This document shows, one piece after another, positions 24,417 to 36,431 of a stretch of DNA of 64,000 nucleotides. The stretch lies in the NCBI RefSeq assembly GCF_001619985.1, contig NW_017264196.1, positions 682,001-746,000 on the forward strand. Direction: 5' to 3'. This DNA is from Xylona heveae TC161 (lineage: Eukaryota > Ascomycota > Xylonomycetes > Xylonales > Xylonaceae). Under the pieces are notes generated by a model. The model saw nothing but the letters and a program-made list of their open reading frames with translations. It did no database searches and was not told where the DNA came from. Numbering within the stretch: the first letter of the stretch is position 1; every line of letters starts with the position of its first letter. A program made the position numbers and the translations under genes.

Positions 24417-25293
24417 ATGTCTGCCCCTCAAATCCCCCCAGGCGGTACCTTTTTCGACACCATCAAGGAGTCGTTTGCCGATGTTCCTGTGGACGCGGCC
24501 AACGATGATGCCATTTCCACGGAGCAATTCCTTGAGGCCGCTGATGCCCTCGCAACTCTCTTTGGTGAGACACTTCCTCTCTGTTAAACCGGGATATAAT
24601 AATATTCCGTATCAGAATCATTATACTAATGCCGTTCGCTTTCCTGCAGATCTGCTCGCCTCTGTCGTCTTCGTCCCCGTGAAGCAGGATATTCAAGGCA
24701 ACGTCAAGGTCAGTTTTTCATGCTGGCCTCGTCGAGTTCGAGCAGCATATCATGGGACCGGGGAAACATTTCTCAAGCTAAATCTGTGCTAGAAACTCCG
24801 AGACCGCTTCCTCGCTGCCCCTACCGACTCGCAAAGCATCCAAGCATTGGTCGTTAATGAAATCAAGTCGAAGCAACACACTGCGACCGAAGGTCTGCTG
24901 TGGCTGGTCCGGTATGCCGAATTACTCCCCGAGCTCCTTCATCACTTGACCCTCATCCAGCTTGGATATGACTAATCTGACGTCCAATCTAATCTTAGTG
25001 GCCTTGACTTCACCGCACAAGCTCTCCGTTTGAACCTTAGCAACCCCTCTGAGGAGCTCGCGACCTCGTTCAAGAATGCCTACGCCACGACTCTGAAGCC
25101 TCACCACAACTTCATTGTCAAGGCCATCTTTAACACTGCCATGTCAGCTACCCCTACCCGAGCAGACTTCTACAAGAAGCTCGGTGATGACCAGACCAAG
25201 GTCGACACCGAGCTGCGCAAGTGGCTGAGCGCATTGGAGCGCCAGGTTGCTATACTCAAGGCTTTCCAGCAGCGCAAAGAAGCCAAGTGGTAG
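24417..25293 (+). CDS. Glycolipid transfer protein (HET-C2 type)
   Basis: Cytosolic all-alpha protein that moves glycosphingolipids between membranes; in Podospora the homologue HET-C2 also controls vegetative incompatibility. Four exons, 24417-24564, 24650-24708, 24793-24911 and 24999-25293, give 206 aa, the usual GLTP length. The headgroup-binding set is complete: Asp63, Asn67 and Lys70 in QDIQGNVKKL, Trp106 in EGLLWLVR and His145 in KPHHNFIVKAIF. The signature helices and the C-terminal LERQVAILKAF segment are present. No signal peptide. Exon 2 is only 59 nt. Whether this copy has allorecognition alleles cannot be judged from one sequence. Confidence 0.95.
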
Positions 25294-26225
25294 TTTTTTC
25301 TTTTATTCTCAAATCCATACGCGTTCTAGGGTTTCCTTATATCATCCGTTCTCAAGATCCTCAAAATACATTGATAGCATTATCGCATTACCTATACACC
25401 AGACATGGAAATGTCTCTACTATACACAAACATACAACATTGTGGTGCTCTTTTCCAAGATTTATCCTGCGAGCTTGACTTGTGACCTAGTGGATACTTT
25501 CCCTTCTCTTAGATGCATTTTGACTTGGCGTTAATATGTGACTCCTAGACCATTACGATGGACAGTGTACCGGAGTACAGCAATCTTCTCCCGTTTAAAC
25601 GTTTCGTGAAAGTAACCTATATTTACCGCAATTTAGTGTTCGCCAAGTACATACGACCATAGACTGAGGAGAACTGGGCATCCCGTCCGCTCTGCCATAC
25701 ATAAGCCTCAGATCGGCGGACTAGTAGTTGGGTCGGTGACGACCAGCGAATCCCCGCTGTTGTATGTTTTTTTTCCTCGCCCATTAATATCTCCTTATTC
25801 ATTTTATCTTTCTTATTTTTTTTATTTTTTTTTTCTTTTTTGGTAACTCCGCCTCTTTTCTTCTCTTATTCTTATGTTTCGCAATAGCGTCGGGAACGGG
25901 CTTCATGATTGTGGGCCTATCTTTAAAGAGTGATGTTCGTCTATTGTACTCTCAAGGAGCTCAAAAGGAGTATCTATCTATCTATCTAGAGTGAGAAGCT
26001 AAAAAAAAAAGTCTATGTGCAACGTTGCTATATACATTCTCTTCGTTCCGTCATTTAAGAGAAGCAAAAGAAAATATGTACTGTGTGCGAGGTAGGGGAA
26101 ATCGGTCATATATACTCATGATGGAGGTTTGCGACAATCGAGATGACTTTATCATAATCATCACGAGCTGCCATGGCCAACGCAGCCGTCTTCTCGACTG
26201 ACCGCGCAGAGGATTAGATAAGCAA
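25294..26225. other. Convergent intergenic region with simple repeats
   Basis: About 930 bp between convergent genes. It has a strongly T-rich tract (about 25797-25842), TATC microsatellite units at about 25971-25988 and an A-run near 26000. Likely 3' UTRs and terminators of both neighbours; no gene. Confidence 0.5.
25971..25988 (+). repeat. (TATC)n microsatellite
   Basis: Four and a half tandem TATC units in the convergent intergenic region. Simple-sequence repeat, expected to vary in copy number between strains. Confidence 0.75.
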
Positions 26226-29200
26226 TTACCACTTCAAGGTCCACTTGTGAGCCCAGGCACCGGCAGCAGTGTAATTCTTCAAGCCGGTGACGCTGAGGAC
26301 ATGAGAAGTGCCGTTATACGCAACAGACGAGCTAGGAAGCTTGACGCCATTGAAAGTAACGCCAGCCAACGGGGCAGAGGGGACGCCCAAGACGGTGATG
26401 TTGGCGAGGGGCTGGGGCTCGACATAGGCGCCCTGGGGAACAGCGGTAAGGGTGTTGTTCTCGGCGGCATACTCGACAAAGAGGGTGGCGTTGGGCTTCA
26501 CGCTCTCGCCATCGTCCACGTAGAGCTCACCCTTGGCAGTTCCCTTGGCGCTCAAGGCAGTAATGAGGCTGTAGGGGGTGTTGCGAGCGTCACGGGTGGT
26601 CAAAGCGTATTCCTGCTGGGGCAAGACGCTGCCGCCTCTCACGTAGACTGGGATATGGCCCAGAGGGGCGTCAATGGTCTCGTTCTTACCCGCGGTGGCG
26701 GAGACAGGGGTCTGAGTGTACCAGTCGTACCACTTCTCGCCCTCGGCGATACCGGGGAAAACACCTTGGACCGTAGAGACCTGAGGCTCAAGGACAGGGA
26801 TGACCAAGATCGAAGGACCGAGAAGGAGCTGGGTGTCAACATTGGCAAGAAGAGGGTCGTTGGGGAACTCCCATGAGAGAGCACGCAGGACGGTTGAACC
26901 AGTGCTGTGCGCAAGGTGTAGAAGAGTGTACATGTATGGAAGCAGGGGGTAGCGAATCTTCATGGCAGTCTTGGTCGACTCGATGACAGACCCCCAGCGG
27001 TATGGCTCCTGTGGGATGGTCGAAAGCGTGTTGTGGTTTCGGTAGAAGGGGAAGAAGGCTGACAGTTGCATCCAGCGGTTGCAGAGCTCTTCATCCGAGT
27101 TGCCCAAGAAACCGCAAGTGTCAACACCAAACATTGGGATACCAAAGAGTGAGAAGCTGAGGGCCTGGGAGATGGACATGTACATGGAGCCCCACTTCGA
27201 GTAGTTATCTCCTCCCCAGTGGCCTGCCCATCGGCCACTGCCAAAGAAGGTGCTTCGCCCAATGATGAACGGCCGCTTCTCAGGGAAGATATTCAAGAGA
27301 GCATTGTGCGTCGCATTCAGGATTTGGTATCCCCACACATTGTGCATCTCGTATTCCTGGGTACCGTCAATGTGGGTTGCGTTGGGCGAGATTGCCTTGT
27401 TGGCAATGTCACCCTGACCGTTGTTGATCACATAGGCAGGATGGTTCACATCCCGAACGCCGGGAGTCACGGTTGGTCGGTAGATGGGAGTGGAGGCGGG
27501 TGTCGTGGCCGACACAGAGGCCGCCGATGACTGGCTTGCGGCGCCAGAAGAAGCGGAGGCAGCTTCGGTCGCATTTGTAATATTGAATCCCTCCGGATAG
27601 TCATAGACCACCGCGCCTGGCTCACCGGGGAGAGCAAATGGTGGGTGGACAGGCTGCAAGTGTAGGTTTCCGGATCCGCAGCTGCCGGCACAGAAAGAAG
27701 AAATTTCTGACATATCAATCCAAATACCGTCGAAGCTGACTTTTTCATGGAAAGCAGTAATTTCATCGACCCACCACGTCTGGGCACCCTCTGAAAGCCA
27801 GTCGGGGAAGACGGTAAATCCAGGCCATACCGCTCCGATATACAGACTGCCGTCGGGGTTCTTCAGGAAGGCGCCAACCTCGTTTCCGCGATCAAAAGGT
27901 GCATAGCTATCCAGCACTTTGTTAGACATTGCCCATTCAAGATCTTCTGGATCGATAGACGGGCAGAAAGACTTACGCGTCGGAGGCATTGTCCGGGTTG
28001 GGTATGTAAATAGCTGAGTCGATAATGGGCACAAAATGCTGACCCTTTGAGTGCAAGGATGAGAGAAACTTCTCGCCTTCCTCGATGCTCCACGTGTTTG
28101 GATCGGTTTGGAAGTCTCGAAGTTGACCCAAATAATCAATGTCAACCCTTTAAAAATTTAGTCAGTCATGTCGAATTTACAACTGCTGGAAGGAGCGTGA
28201 CATACCAAAGAGTTTCCAATGGGATTTCGAATTTGGAAAAGTTCGAAGCAACGTCTTCGACATCTGACCAGCCCTTGTATCCCCAGCGACACTGTTGGTA
28301 GCCAAGGGTGTAGTACTGCTGCATGGCTGGAAGTGCATCATTACTCTTCAAGAGAGCCTTGGTAACTGCCGGCTGCGTCGGGCCAGCATAGAAGTAAAGG
28401 TCGATGCTCCCTCCCAACGTACGCCAAGTGATCCTATTCGGGCGAAGAAGGACCTCGTGCGCATGCGTGTTGCGCAGATAGACGCCATGGGAATAAGACT
28501 CGTACTTCTTGCTTGGGTCTGTTGCATTTCCCGTAGTGATGCTAGTGTTGCCGGTCTTGGGGTCAACCTCGAAATACCGAGTCTCGAGATAGAAAGGATG
28601 AGAGCCGTAGATATTGCTGAAGATATTGTTAGTTGATCAAGTCAAAAACGGCAAATATGCTGGAAAAGCAAAAGTAAACGTACTAATCGATAGGGTTCGC
28701 GATATCCGCTGGGAAAATTGTGGCAGTAAAGTTGTTTCCCAGACGGAACTCATGAATGTGCTCGCCGAGTCCATAAATGTTATAGTCGTCCGGAAGCGGT
28801 GAGGTGAACTCAAGGAATTGGTTCTCAAAAATCAGTTTTGAGCCCTCGGTAGTGAAAAGAACATCGCCCGTAGATCGCCGCTGGACCGTGAAAGCGAAGG
28901 TAGGATCATTGGACCAGGAGAATGACAAATCGTGGAATTTCGAGGTTTCGCTCACACCCTCATCGAGTGCTGGCTTGGCCAGAAGGCTGTCCCGAACCAA
29001 ATACTGCGTGTAGTTGGAGCTGTCGACGTAAGTGGGGACAATATTGACACTCAGGCGATCAGCGGTTTGGTATTGCACCGTCAAGTTGAGCGTGTCAATA
29101 TCCGTGCCGTAGAGGTTGCATGGAGTGCCAGCAAGAGAAAGCGTTGCTGTTAATCCAAAGGTACTATTCTGAACATTTGTGGCTTTGTAGCCAGGGCAGA

Positions 29201-29399
29201 CACTCTGGGCATCAACAGCCTGAGGGTCATTAATATTGGGGATGACATTTTCCGCGTATTGAACGGAAGCTGGAAGAGTGTACTGGGAACGAGCTGAAGT
29301 TGCCGTGCTCGAAACCGCAGCGGCATTGGCCAGCGGCAAAGAGATTGCACTGAGTCCAAAGACCGCCGTGGAGACGGCTTGAAGCATCGATCGAGCCAT
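26226..29399 (-). CDS. agdA: Secreted alpha-glucosidase, GH31 (AgdA type)
   Basis: Extracellular retaining alpha-glucosidase that releases glucose from maltose and starch oligomers and can transglycosylate. Exons 29399-28684, 28616-28206, 28147-27977 and 27906-26226 give 992 aa, near Aspergillus AgdA (about 985). A signal peptide (MARSMLQAVSTAVFGLSAIS, cleavage probably after ANA near residue 26) precedes the GH31 N-terminal beta domain. The catalytic nucleophile is Asp497 in GIWIDMSEIS and the acid/base Asp666 in AGHWGGDNYSKW; the spacing agrees with the A. niger pair. A Ser/Ala/Thr-rich linker (SASSGAASQSSAASVSATT) interrupts the barrel in the same place as in fungal AgdA. Many NxS/T sequons fit secretion. 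In Aspergillus agdA is induced through AmyR; I found no convincing CGGN8(C/A)GG pair upstream, and no amyR or amylase gene lies in this window. Confidence 0.95.
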
Positions 29400-29460
29400 G
29401 GCTGGGATTGAGGAAGATGGCGACTGAAGATCAGCCCAAAGCAGAGCTCTATCTCGACCT

Positions 29461-29470
29461 TTTTATATTT
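29461..29470 (-). promoter_or_regulatory. Probable TATA box of agdA
   Basis: On the minus strand the sequence reads CAAATATAAAAAGG around this site, about 60-70 nt before the agdA start codon. A canonical TATA box is rare among the genes here and fits a strongly induced gene. Confidence 0.55.
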
Positions 29471-31047
29471 GAGTCAGAGCAGTCTGCTCTTGCAATTCCC
29501 AGCCCGGCATTGGATGCAAGAAGCCGACGTCAGAGACTATTGTCGAACAGCATCAGGGTTGTGTTCCAACTCCACTTTGTCCCGGTGGAGTCAAACTTCA
29601 CACGGTCATCATGCCATCAACCCAATTTGCTTCCGAAGAACAGCACCAAGACCATGCCTCTCCATGATTGTGGAGACACTACATCGGATCTAAGACAGGC
29701 CCATGTGGGTAAAGAACGATTTCGCGCCCTTGGATTCTTCAAGGAAATGGTTGGACTAAACATCAGAGATATCTCCAATTTGCGCCAAACTCATTTGAAA
29801 GTCATTTCAACATTCCAATGGTCCGAGGGTTGTCATAGTCTGATTCCATTCCATGGGACCCACCATCGCTGTTTTCTGCCGTTGGGATGTGCTAAGAGAG
29901 CAGCGTGCCTGCCGACCAGGTCGCGGAGACACAGTTGATTACTCCATAGAGACAATAATGCCTCTAAGGTACCCAAGGAGCTGTACCATTTGGGGATTTC
30001 CCGGGCCAATCGATTCAAGGGAAACATTGGTCCAAATGCTCAAGGGTAAATTGCTGAGTCTTTTCTTGAGCACCCATTTCTGCTTCGGTAAACCTGTGCT
30101 TTTTTTGGGCCGCATCTCTGTCCCTTGTAGGCTTTGACAGGAAGGATGTTCATCATCTTGATGAGCATTGTAGGTATTGCAATTGCTAGATGAGTGTTGC
30201 ACCAAGAGAGGAGAGAGTCTTCCCGAGATTCTTTCCGACGCGGGGGCTTAGATTTATTTCAGGCCGTGGGAGCTCATCGGAAGGCCGCATGATGCATGGC
30301 ATAGCGTAAGATCTTGGCCCTTCAGTCCTTGCCGATAGTATTGTGGCTTCTTTCTCTTTGTCATTCTCCACACATGGGCCGCTAGAACGGAACTGTCAAC
30401 TGACGCCTCCCGCTGAGCAGACGGAAGCAAAAGAGATTAAGGACCCACCAAGGTTTGTCAAGTTAACCCCATGTGCAAGTCGGAAAAGGCGAAAGAGGAG
30501 CCAGTATGGCTCAGTAGTAGGATTTAGCGTGAGAAGTTGGTTAAGTTTTCCCCTTGGGGCCGGTCCGTCCCTACATTGTCGCAGGTTCAACTGCGGGTTC
30601 GCTTCGATGAGAAGAGGTTGGTGGGAAGAAACGTTGTGGGGGAATGGCAAAGTTCGGCCCGAGTGGGCCGGGAAACGTCATATATCCCAGAGATATTCCT
30701 CAATTCTCCCGAGATAGCCTCAGTGGGTAGCGAGAATCATCTTTACACATGACCGTGTGTCAGCATTGTGCAATGCAAATTTTATCAGAGAAAAGGAATG
30801 ATGAGGAGAAATGTTCAAACGATGAGCAGATCTTTACCCAGTGTGTGTTCCTTTGCTGGTACAATACTGGTTTATTTTTTTTGGCGTCCGAACAATCATC
30901 AAAACCCCTGTTATAATCCCATTCTTCAGGCTGTTCTTGATTACACTGAATCGTCTTTGCATCTTGCACCATTTCGATACCGCAATCTCACCGAAATTCA
31001 GGCGATGGGATAGACTTGAATAGCTCCGAGCCAAGGTTGTTGTCCAT

Positions 31048-31056
31048 TACTCCGTA
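31048..31056 (-). repeat. TACGGAGTA word
   Basis: Exact 9-mer, read TACTCCGTA on the plus strand. One of four exact copies in the window, all between genes. Confidence 0.6.
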
Positions 31057-32300
31057 GCGACTTCCGTCCGCAGGAAAGCCCGTGCTCGTCGGCCGTGGAG
31101 ACTCACGAGATGGTGCCATCACCACGCGCAAAAACGATGATCCTTTCCGAAGAAAGCGAGCCCTGCGAAATTCGCTAAAGTTGTCACTATGAGTATAATT
31201 CTCCACTGAGAGTGGAGACGGCCCGGCTCATGGAGGTGCGAGGGGTGCTGCTCGCAGTTATACTCCTTGCCAAATCTGTAGTGGGGTTTTCCGTCCCATA
31301 GTTAACTTAGCGCATTCTAACGGGCAAAACATCTCATGTTTTTTACCCCACCGTTCTTGCCCAAGTATTGCGTACACGCGTATACTTTTATCTACTAATG
31401 TCTTAGTTACTTGACCACTCATCTCCAGTGGTACAGATTCCATTTCGGAGGGAGTTTCAACCATTCCACATTAGTGATCTTGTGCAGTTGCCAGTTCACT
31501 AAGTTCACAGAGGTACCGTTGTCTCTTAGCATCACCCGGGATGACTGCTAGCTATCACTTTACCTAAACGATTGTCTTCTCATTGAGCCTTCTATTACAG
31601 AAGTAGCGAAAGAGGTGCTCAAACTTACATAGGTAAGCGCCTAATCAAGATCTAGGTAAATCTGTGAGATTGCAATATTTATTCAATTGGTCTCCGATGA
31701 TCGGCTTCCCGTTGACCCCGTAAAGGGCGTGCTCGTGGTACAAACTACCTCATTTGGTTAGAAATCATGATTGCCCGTGCCTTTCCCCTTTCCCTTATTC
31801 GAATTCTCGTCTGACCCCAGGAATTCGGATAGTGCTTACCCTTTGACTTCTTCACTTATGCTAAAACACTCGTGATAACTCCCCAGGTACCCTTTTACTG
31901 CATCCGCACACTTTGATGTTTTGATTACTGATGCTTCGAGGCTTGCATCAAGTATCCTATCAAGTGCATTGGTCCCATGTGGCTCACCCTTTCATGACGT
32001 ATTGCGTAAATCATCTCACACTGCGGGGTTGGTTGTTGAAGATAGAATAAGCGCATCAATGCCTCCCCTTGGATCTCAGAGTCAGGGACTCTTTCTTCCT
32101 CAAGTCTGAAAAACTGAATGACCATACGGGTAAATAATTGAGAGAAGGTCTAGGTCTGGTTGTTTCATCGTCTCGATAAGTTAGCTCAGAACAAAGACTT
32201 CAGTATCATTCGATTCGGTGTACGGAAATAGTAAGGATCTTCGCGAATAGCAGCTCATATCTCCTGGACTTCCCGAAAGCTCTACCTTGGCAGCCAAGCT

Positions 32301-33302
32301 ATGGCGAGTCTAAAGTCGCGCTCCGCTGCAACGATGAGAGCGGCCGTCATGTATGAGGCAGGGGGGCCTGAAGTTTTGAGGGTCGAGTCTCGCCCAATAC
32401 CCACTCCGCAGAGCGGACAGGTCTTGATACGTGTCAAAGCATTTGGCCTCAATCGTTCTGAACTATTTACGCGCCAAGGCCACTCGCCAGGCGTCGAGTT
32501 CCCACGAGTTTTAGGCATCGAGGCCGTTGGAGAGGTGCAGGAGGCACCCGGTAAGGAGTTTAAGCCCGGCGAGATTGTAGCGACGGCCATGGGCGGCATG
32601 GGCCGCCAATTCGACGGCGGATATGCCGAATACACGTGTGTGCCGGCAAAGCAGATACAGGCCATTCAGACCAAAATCCCCTGGGAAATCCTAGGAGGTC
32701 TGCCGGAGATGCTGCAGACGGCGTGGGGCTCACTCTACAAGGCGCTGCAGCTGCAAAAGGGCGAACGTCTCCTTGTTCGAGGTGGGACCACGTCAGTGGG
32801 TCTCGCTGCAGCAGCCATTGCCAAAACTCATGGTGCCTATGTTGCGTCGACGACTCGGAGTGCATCGCGAGATCAGTTGCTGCGGGACTCTGGCGCTGAC
32901 GAGGTCTTTGTTGATAATGGTTCAATCGCTGATCAAGTCAGGAAAAAGTACCCTGGAGGCTTTGACAAGGTGCTCGAGCTAATCGGTGTCACGACCCTCG
33001 AGGACTCTTTGAGATGCACTAGACAAGGAGGCATTGTCTGCATGACTGGCATCGTCGGCAACAAGTGGGCGTTTGACTCGTTCAACCCAATGGAGTCCAT
33101 TCCACTTGCTGTCTGCTTGACGAGCTATAGCGGAGGTCCCGATGAGTTCATGGCGACCCCTCTCGAGCACCTGGCGCAACTAGTGGCTGCCGGCAGTTTA
33201 CGAATACCGATTGGAAAGACTTTCCAGCTGGACCAGATTGTCGATGCCCATCGTTGCATGGAAGAGAACAAGGGTAATGGAAAAATTGTTGTATTAACTT
33301 AG
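32301..33302 (+). CDS. Zinc-free MDR quinone oxidoreductase-like enzyme
   Basis: A 333-aa medium-chain dehydrogenase/reductase in a single exon. An N-terminal GroES-like fold (about residues 12-130) includes [13 protein letters not shown] and [10 protein letters not shown]. The Rossmann fold carries the NADPH-binding stretch [18 protein letters not shown]. There is no catalytic-zinc or structural-zinc cysteine pattern, so it belongs with the quinone oxidoreductase/enoyl reductase branch and should use NADPH to reduce quinones or other enones; the real substrate is unknown. A second ATG at 32334 ([15 protein letters not shown]) aligns better with family N-termini and is a likely start. Being intronless and isolated in a gene-poor tract, it stands apart from its intron-rich neighbours. 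Confidence 0.9.
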   Translation: MASLKSRSAATMRAAVMYEAGGPEVLRVESRPIPTPQSGQVLIRVKAFGLNRSELFTRQGHSPGVEFPRVLGIEAVGEVQEAPGKEFKPGEIVATAMGGMGRQFDGGYAEYTCVPAKQIQAIQTKIPWEILGGLPEMLQTAWGSLYKALQLQKGERLLVRGGTTSVGLAAAAIAKTHGAYVASTTRSASRDQLLRDSGADEVFVDNGSIADQVRKKYPGGFDKVLELIGVTTLEDSLRCTRQGGIVCMTGIVGNKWAFDSFNPMESIPLAVCLTSYSGGPDEFMATPLEHLAQLVAAGSLRIPIGKTFQLDQIVDAHRCMEENKGNGKIVVLT

Positions 33303-34482
33303 CAGTCTCATTTGGCCCCTTCCAATTGCAAGGTCATCTGTGGTATATGAGCAAGACTAAGTACGCCATGCAGCCCAAAAAAAACCTAGATACCGCTAGT
33401 TGACGCACAATGAGTGCCACTTTTATCTCACACTTTCTTTACAACATGGATATTAGCGAGAAGCCTCTTCACGTCTTCGTAATCCAGTGTTGGTTGCCAA
33501 TGGAGAAGCGATGACGGAGTGGATAATCTTTATCTCAGATGGCGTTATGTTATTGAACCTGTGAAGCAGACTTTGGTGTGAACGCCTTTTCGACCGCTCT
33601 ACTATGTGTCTAGAACAGATGAAAGGACGGACAAGGATTGCTAAGGAAGCTACTTTGTATTGTAGCTCAGTTGGCGTAATAGTAATAAGTTTTGGGGTTT
33701 CCACCGCGATAGCTGGACTTCGTTCAAAGTGACACCAGGGTGGAATACATTTCCCGTTGTAAATGCAAAATCTTATCTTGACGTGTCCGCGAAGTCCGAA
33801 AAGAAATTAATAGAGGCTTGCCGAGCAATATGCCGAAGCGGAATACATTAGGACATGCACAAATATCTCAAGAAAAGTAGGAGTATGGAGGTAGGTTTGA
33901 AGATCGTCATGCTATTCGTCGCTACCAGTACTATTCAAAGTAAGAGGGCAGAAGATCATAATAAAAAAAAGACCTTTGAGCCCTATCTGATACAAATTTG
34001 GCATGTCCGGGACTTCTCTTGCGCTCGTTCCACCAGTCTCGAAAGACAGCAGCTAAAAAGCTCGAAACAAGTGCCTTCAGTTCCCGCCTATCAAAGATAA
34101 ATGTAATCTCCCAACGCTCCGTTAGGAACCGCTTCGAAAATGGAAGGACGGCTCCTGCAAGACCTATGTGTCCTGCATCGCTGTTTTGCTCCCTTTTTAA
34201 AGGAAGAAAAAGAAAAAGAGAAAAGAGCATATGAAAATAACAAGTTTCACGGTAAAACAGACGGTCACGTATTAGACTCACTTGAGACAATGGGACACAA
34301 TTTGATTGGAACCTTCCTGATAGATGAACTACTCCATCATTAACACCGGAGAACCCTGCAAGGCGAATCTGAACCGCGTGCGCCACACTGCAAAATTAAT
34401 AGACATCGAACGCTAAGTCGGGAGGATAATTTTAAAAATGTCAGGCGAATGAAAAAAAAGGTTGACGACTCGCCTCGGCCAA
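33303..34482. other. Intergenic, no gene seen
   Basis: About 1.2 kb between convergent genes. A minus-strand open frame at 33931-34386 (151 codons) has no family resemblance and was not accepted. Otherwise only short frames. Confidence 0.5.
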
Positions 34483-36431
34483 CTACTCAGGGGCAGAGAC
34501 GAATAATTGGGAAATACTCTCGCCATAATGATTGCGTCGAATCGCCTCTGCCAGCAGGTTAGACAAATCAAGCACAACAAGCTTTCTCGAACTGCGAGCT
34601 AGCTCTGGAGAGATTGGGAATGAATTGGTGACAAGAATATGGTCAATGCATTCACAATCCTCCATTGTCTGAAGGGAATTGTCACCAAAGAGTCCATGCG
34701 TCGCAATACAGTAGACCCTTTTGGCACCTCCTCTCTTCACAACAGTCTCAGCTGCAGCAATCCACGAGTCGGCCTTATCAATCTGGGTCACTGTTAGCAA
34801 TTCGCTTCATATGCATTGTAAAGCTGAGATCATACCATGTCGTCGACAATAAAAACTGTCCTATCCTTGACATTGCCGACAAGAGTAACAGTATGTTCTA
34901 TTTCCGGATCCTTGTACGCTTCGTCTTCTTCATCGGACATGGCAGCAGCATCATACGTGCCGCCAAGCGCATGATCCGGACGCTTGGAGGAAGCAATCGA
35001 AAGGAAGGAAGCAGTCATCGGATCGGGGATATCGTCTGCATTTTTGTCACCCGACATGGTTGCCACAGAGCCAGACGCGGCCGACAGTGTGGGCGACGGA
35101 TAATCATCGTCTACAATGTGGCCATGAATGAGACGACCTGTGATAACATCTCGAGCACGCTGCGACGCATGTCAGTGAACAGCAATTCAAGGAGTTGCAT
35201 CATTATGAACGTACCTCATCTGTATATTCGTCTCCCTCTTCCTCAGGGGCCACTGCAGTCGAAGTCACAGCAACAGTTGCTGCCCGGGCCAGATGGAGTG
35301 GTCGCGTCGGAGGCGAACTAGATATCGAGTCGATGCGTGTAGATCTTGCCAAAGGGCTATGTCCAATACTTGGCACGCCATTGTGCATGGCTCCGGAAAA
35401 TGCTGTAGGAGTCGACGATTGAGGCGCTCCGTTCACTGACAAATGATTCGGCCGAGCAGAATTGCTCCTTGGTGGTGAGGAAGTTCCATCCTCCACACCC
35501 TCAATTTGAACTTCAACAGCATTTTCGTCCAGCTCTGCTTGTGGCGGGTTATCTGAGCTATCGACGCACATGCTGTCAAGCATCATGCTGGCGCTCATCC
35601 CAGGTCGTCGACGGTCTGTTGTAACTATACCGAAGCTGAGCTTGAGGGCATCGGCGAGCGATGTCACACGCTTTGTCCCACCCGGGTTCTTGCTGACAAC
35701 AACGGCTTGTTGCCAGCCCGGTACGTGGTTGCGTATCCAGCGGGCAATGAGGGGTTCTGCATACAGATTGTCCACAGGCTGATGGAAAAAGCCTTGCATT
35801 TGAGACGCCTTTAAAATGTCAGAATGCTTCATCACCTGTGCATAAGGCGAACAATGCTCACATGAAGGTCAACTGTGATGACGTGGGAGACTCCTGCGAC
35901 GGACAAAAGGTTTGCCAACATTCGTGCAGTAATGGCACCTCGGTGGCTCTTCTTCTTTGATTGACGAGAGTAAGGGAAGTACGGCAGGACAGCTAAAGAA
36001 AGATCAGAAGATGCTCCAGATGATGACTTGTCCAGCAAAATAGGAAAGAATCTCTTCAACCTACCTGTGACTGATCGCGCGGACCCGCCTTTACAGGCAT
36101 TGATCATGATAAGCAGTTCCATGACGCTGTCATTGATACTGGACGGTCAGCGGGCGTAAGACTATGGGATGGCTGCGCCCTACTTGTTGCTTCCGCTCTG
36201 AACAATGAAGACATCTTGGTCTCGAATTGAGGTTGCTAGAGCAGTTCAGCCAAAGCCTCGAAAAACCCCACGAGGGGTGTCAAGCTCGAGATACGAACCA
36301 ATGCTGACGCTTGTCTCGCCATTGCTAAACTTTCCCAGCTCACATTTTGCCGGTTGCGTGCCCAGTCGTGTGCAGATACTCTCTACGAGCGCTGGGTGAG
36401 ACGAGCCCGCAAAGATTTTCACTCGACGCAT
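34483..36431 (-). CDS. Ribose-phosphate pyrophosphokinase, long-insert Prs1/Prs5 type
   Basis: Makes or helps make PRPP from ribose-5-phosphate and ATP for nucleotide, His and Trp synthesis. Seven exons, 36431-36299, 36235-36184, 36138-36065, 35992-35862, 35808-35215, 35159-34836 and 34782-34483, join in frame to 535 aa; vertebrate-type subunits are about 318 aa. Conserved parts: ATP-site region [12 protein letters not shown], the flexible loop [17 protein letters not shown] and the metal-binding segment [20 protein letters not shown] Ser/Pro/Asp-rich insert of about 210 residues (roughly 205-415) splits the second half, as in yeast Prs1 and Prs5. The PRPP loop reads [17 protein letters not shown] rather than the usual DDMADTCGT, also as in that subgroup, which acts in hetero-oligomers and links to cell-wall integrity signalling. 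Catalytic versus regulatory role here is inferred. The first donor (GTTCGT) is weak. Confidence 0.92.

Larger units (their letters stand above)
29400..32300. other. Gene-poor tract upstream of agdA
   Basis: About 2.9 kb, the longest stretch without a gene in the window. The left part should be the agdA promoter, with CCAAT at about 29815 and 30004. The rest shows only short open frames with no recognisable protein, one TACGGAGTA-type word (31048-31056), and no inverted repeats or transposase fragments that I could identify. Confidence 0.55.

Noticed and set aside
26247-26876. 209-codon plus-strand frame inside agdA
   Set aside because: Antisense to well-supported GH31 sequence; Gly/Val/Asp-rich shadow composition.
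30560-30610. tRNA-like T-arm (gcaggttcaactgcggg)
   Set aside because: Loop length is wrong and no acceptor, D or anticodon stems pair around it.
29400-30900. AmyR-type CGGN8(C/A)GG sites upstream of agdA
   Set aside because: Several CGG triplets were checked on both strands but none had a second triplet at the right spacing; nearest is off by one base.
33931-34386. 151-codon minus-strand frame between the MDR and PRS genes
   Set aside because: No family resemblance, low-quality composition and no neighbouring exon with matching splice sites.
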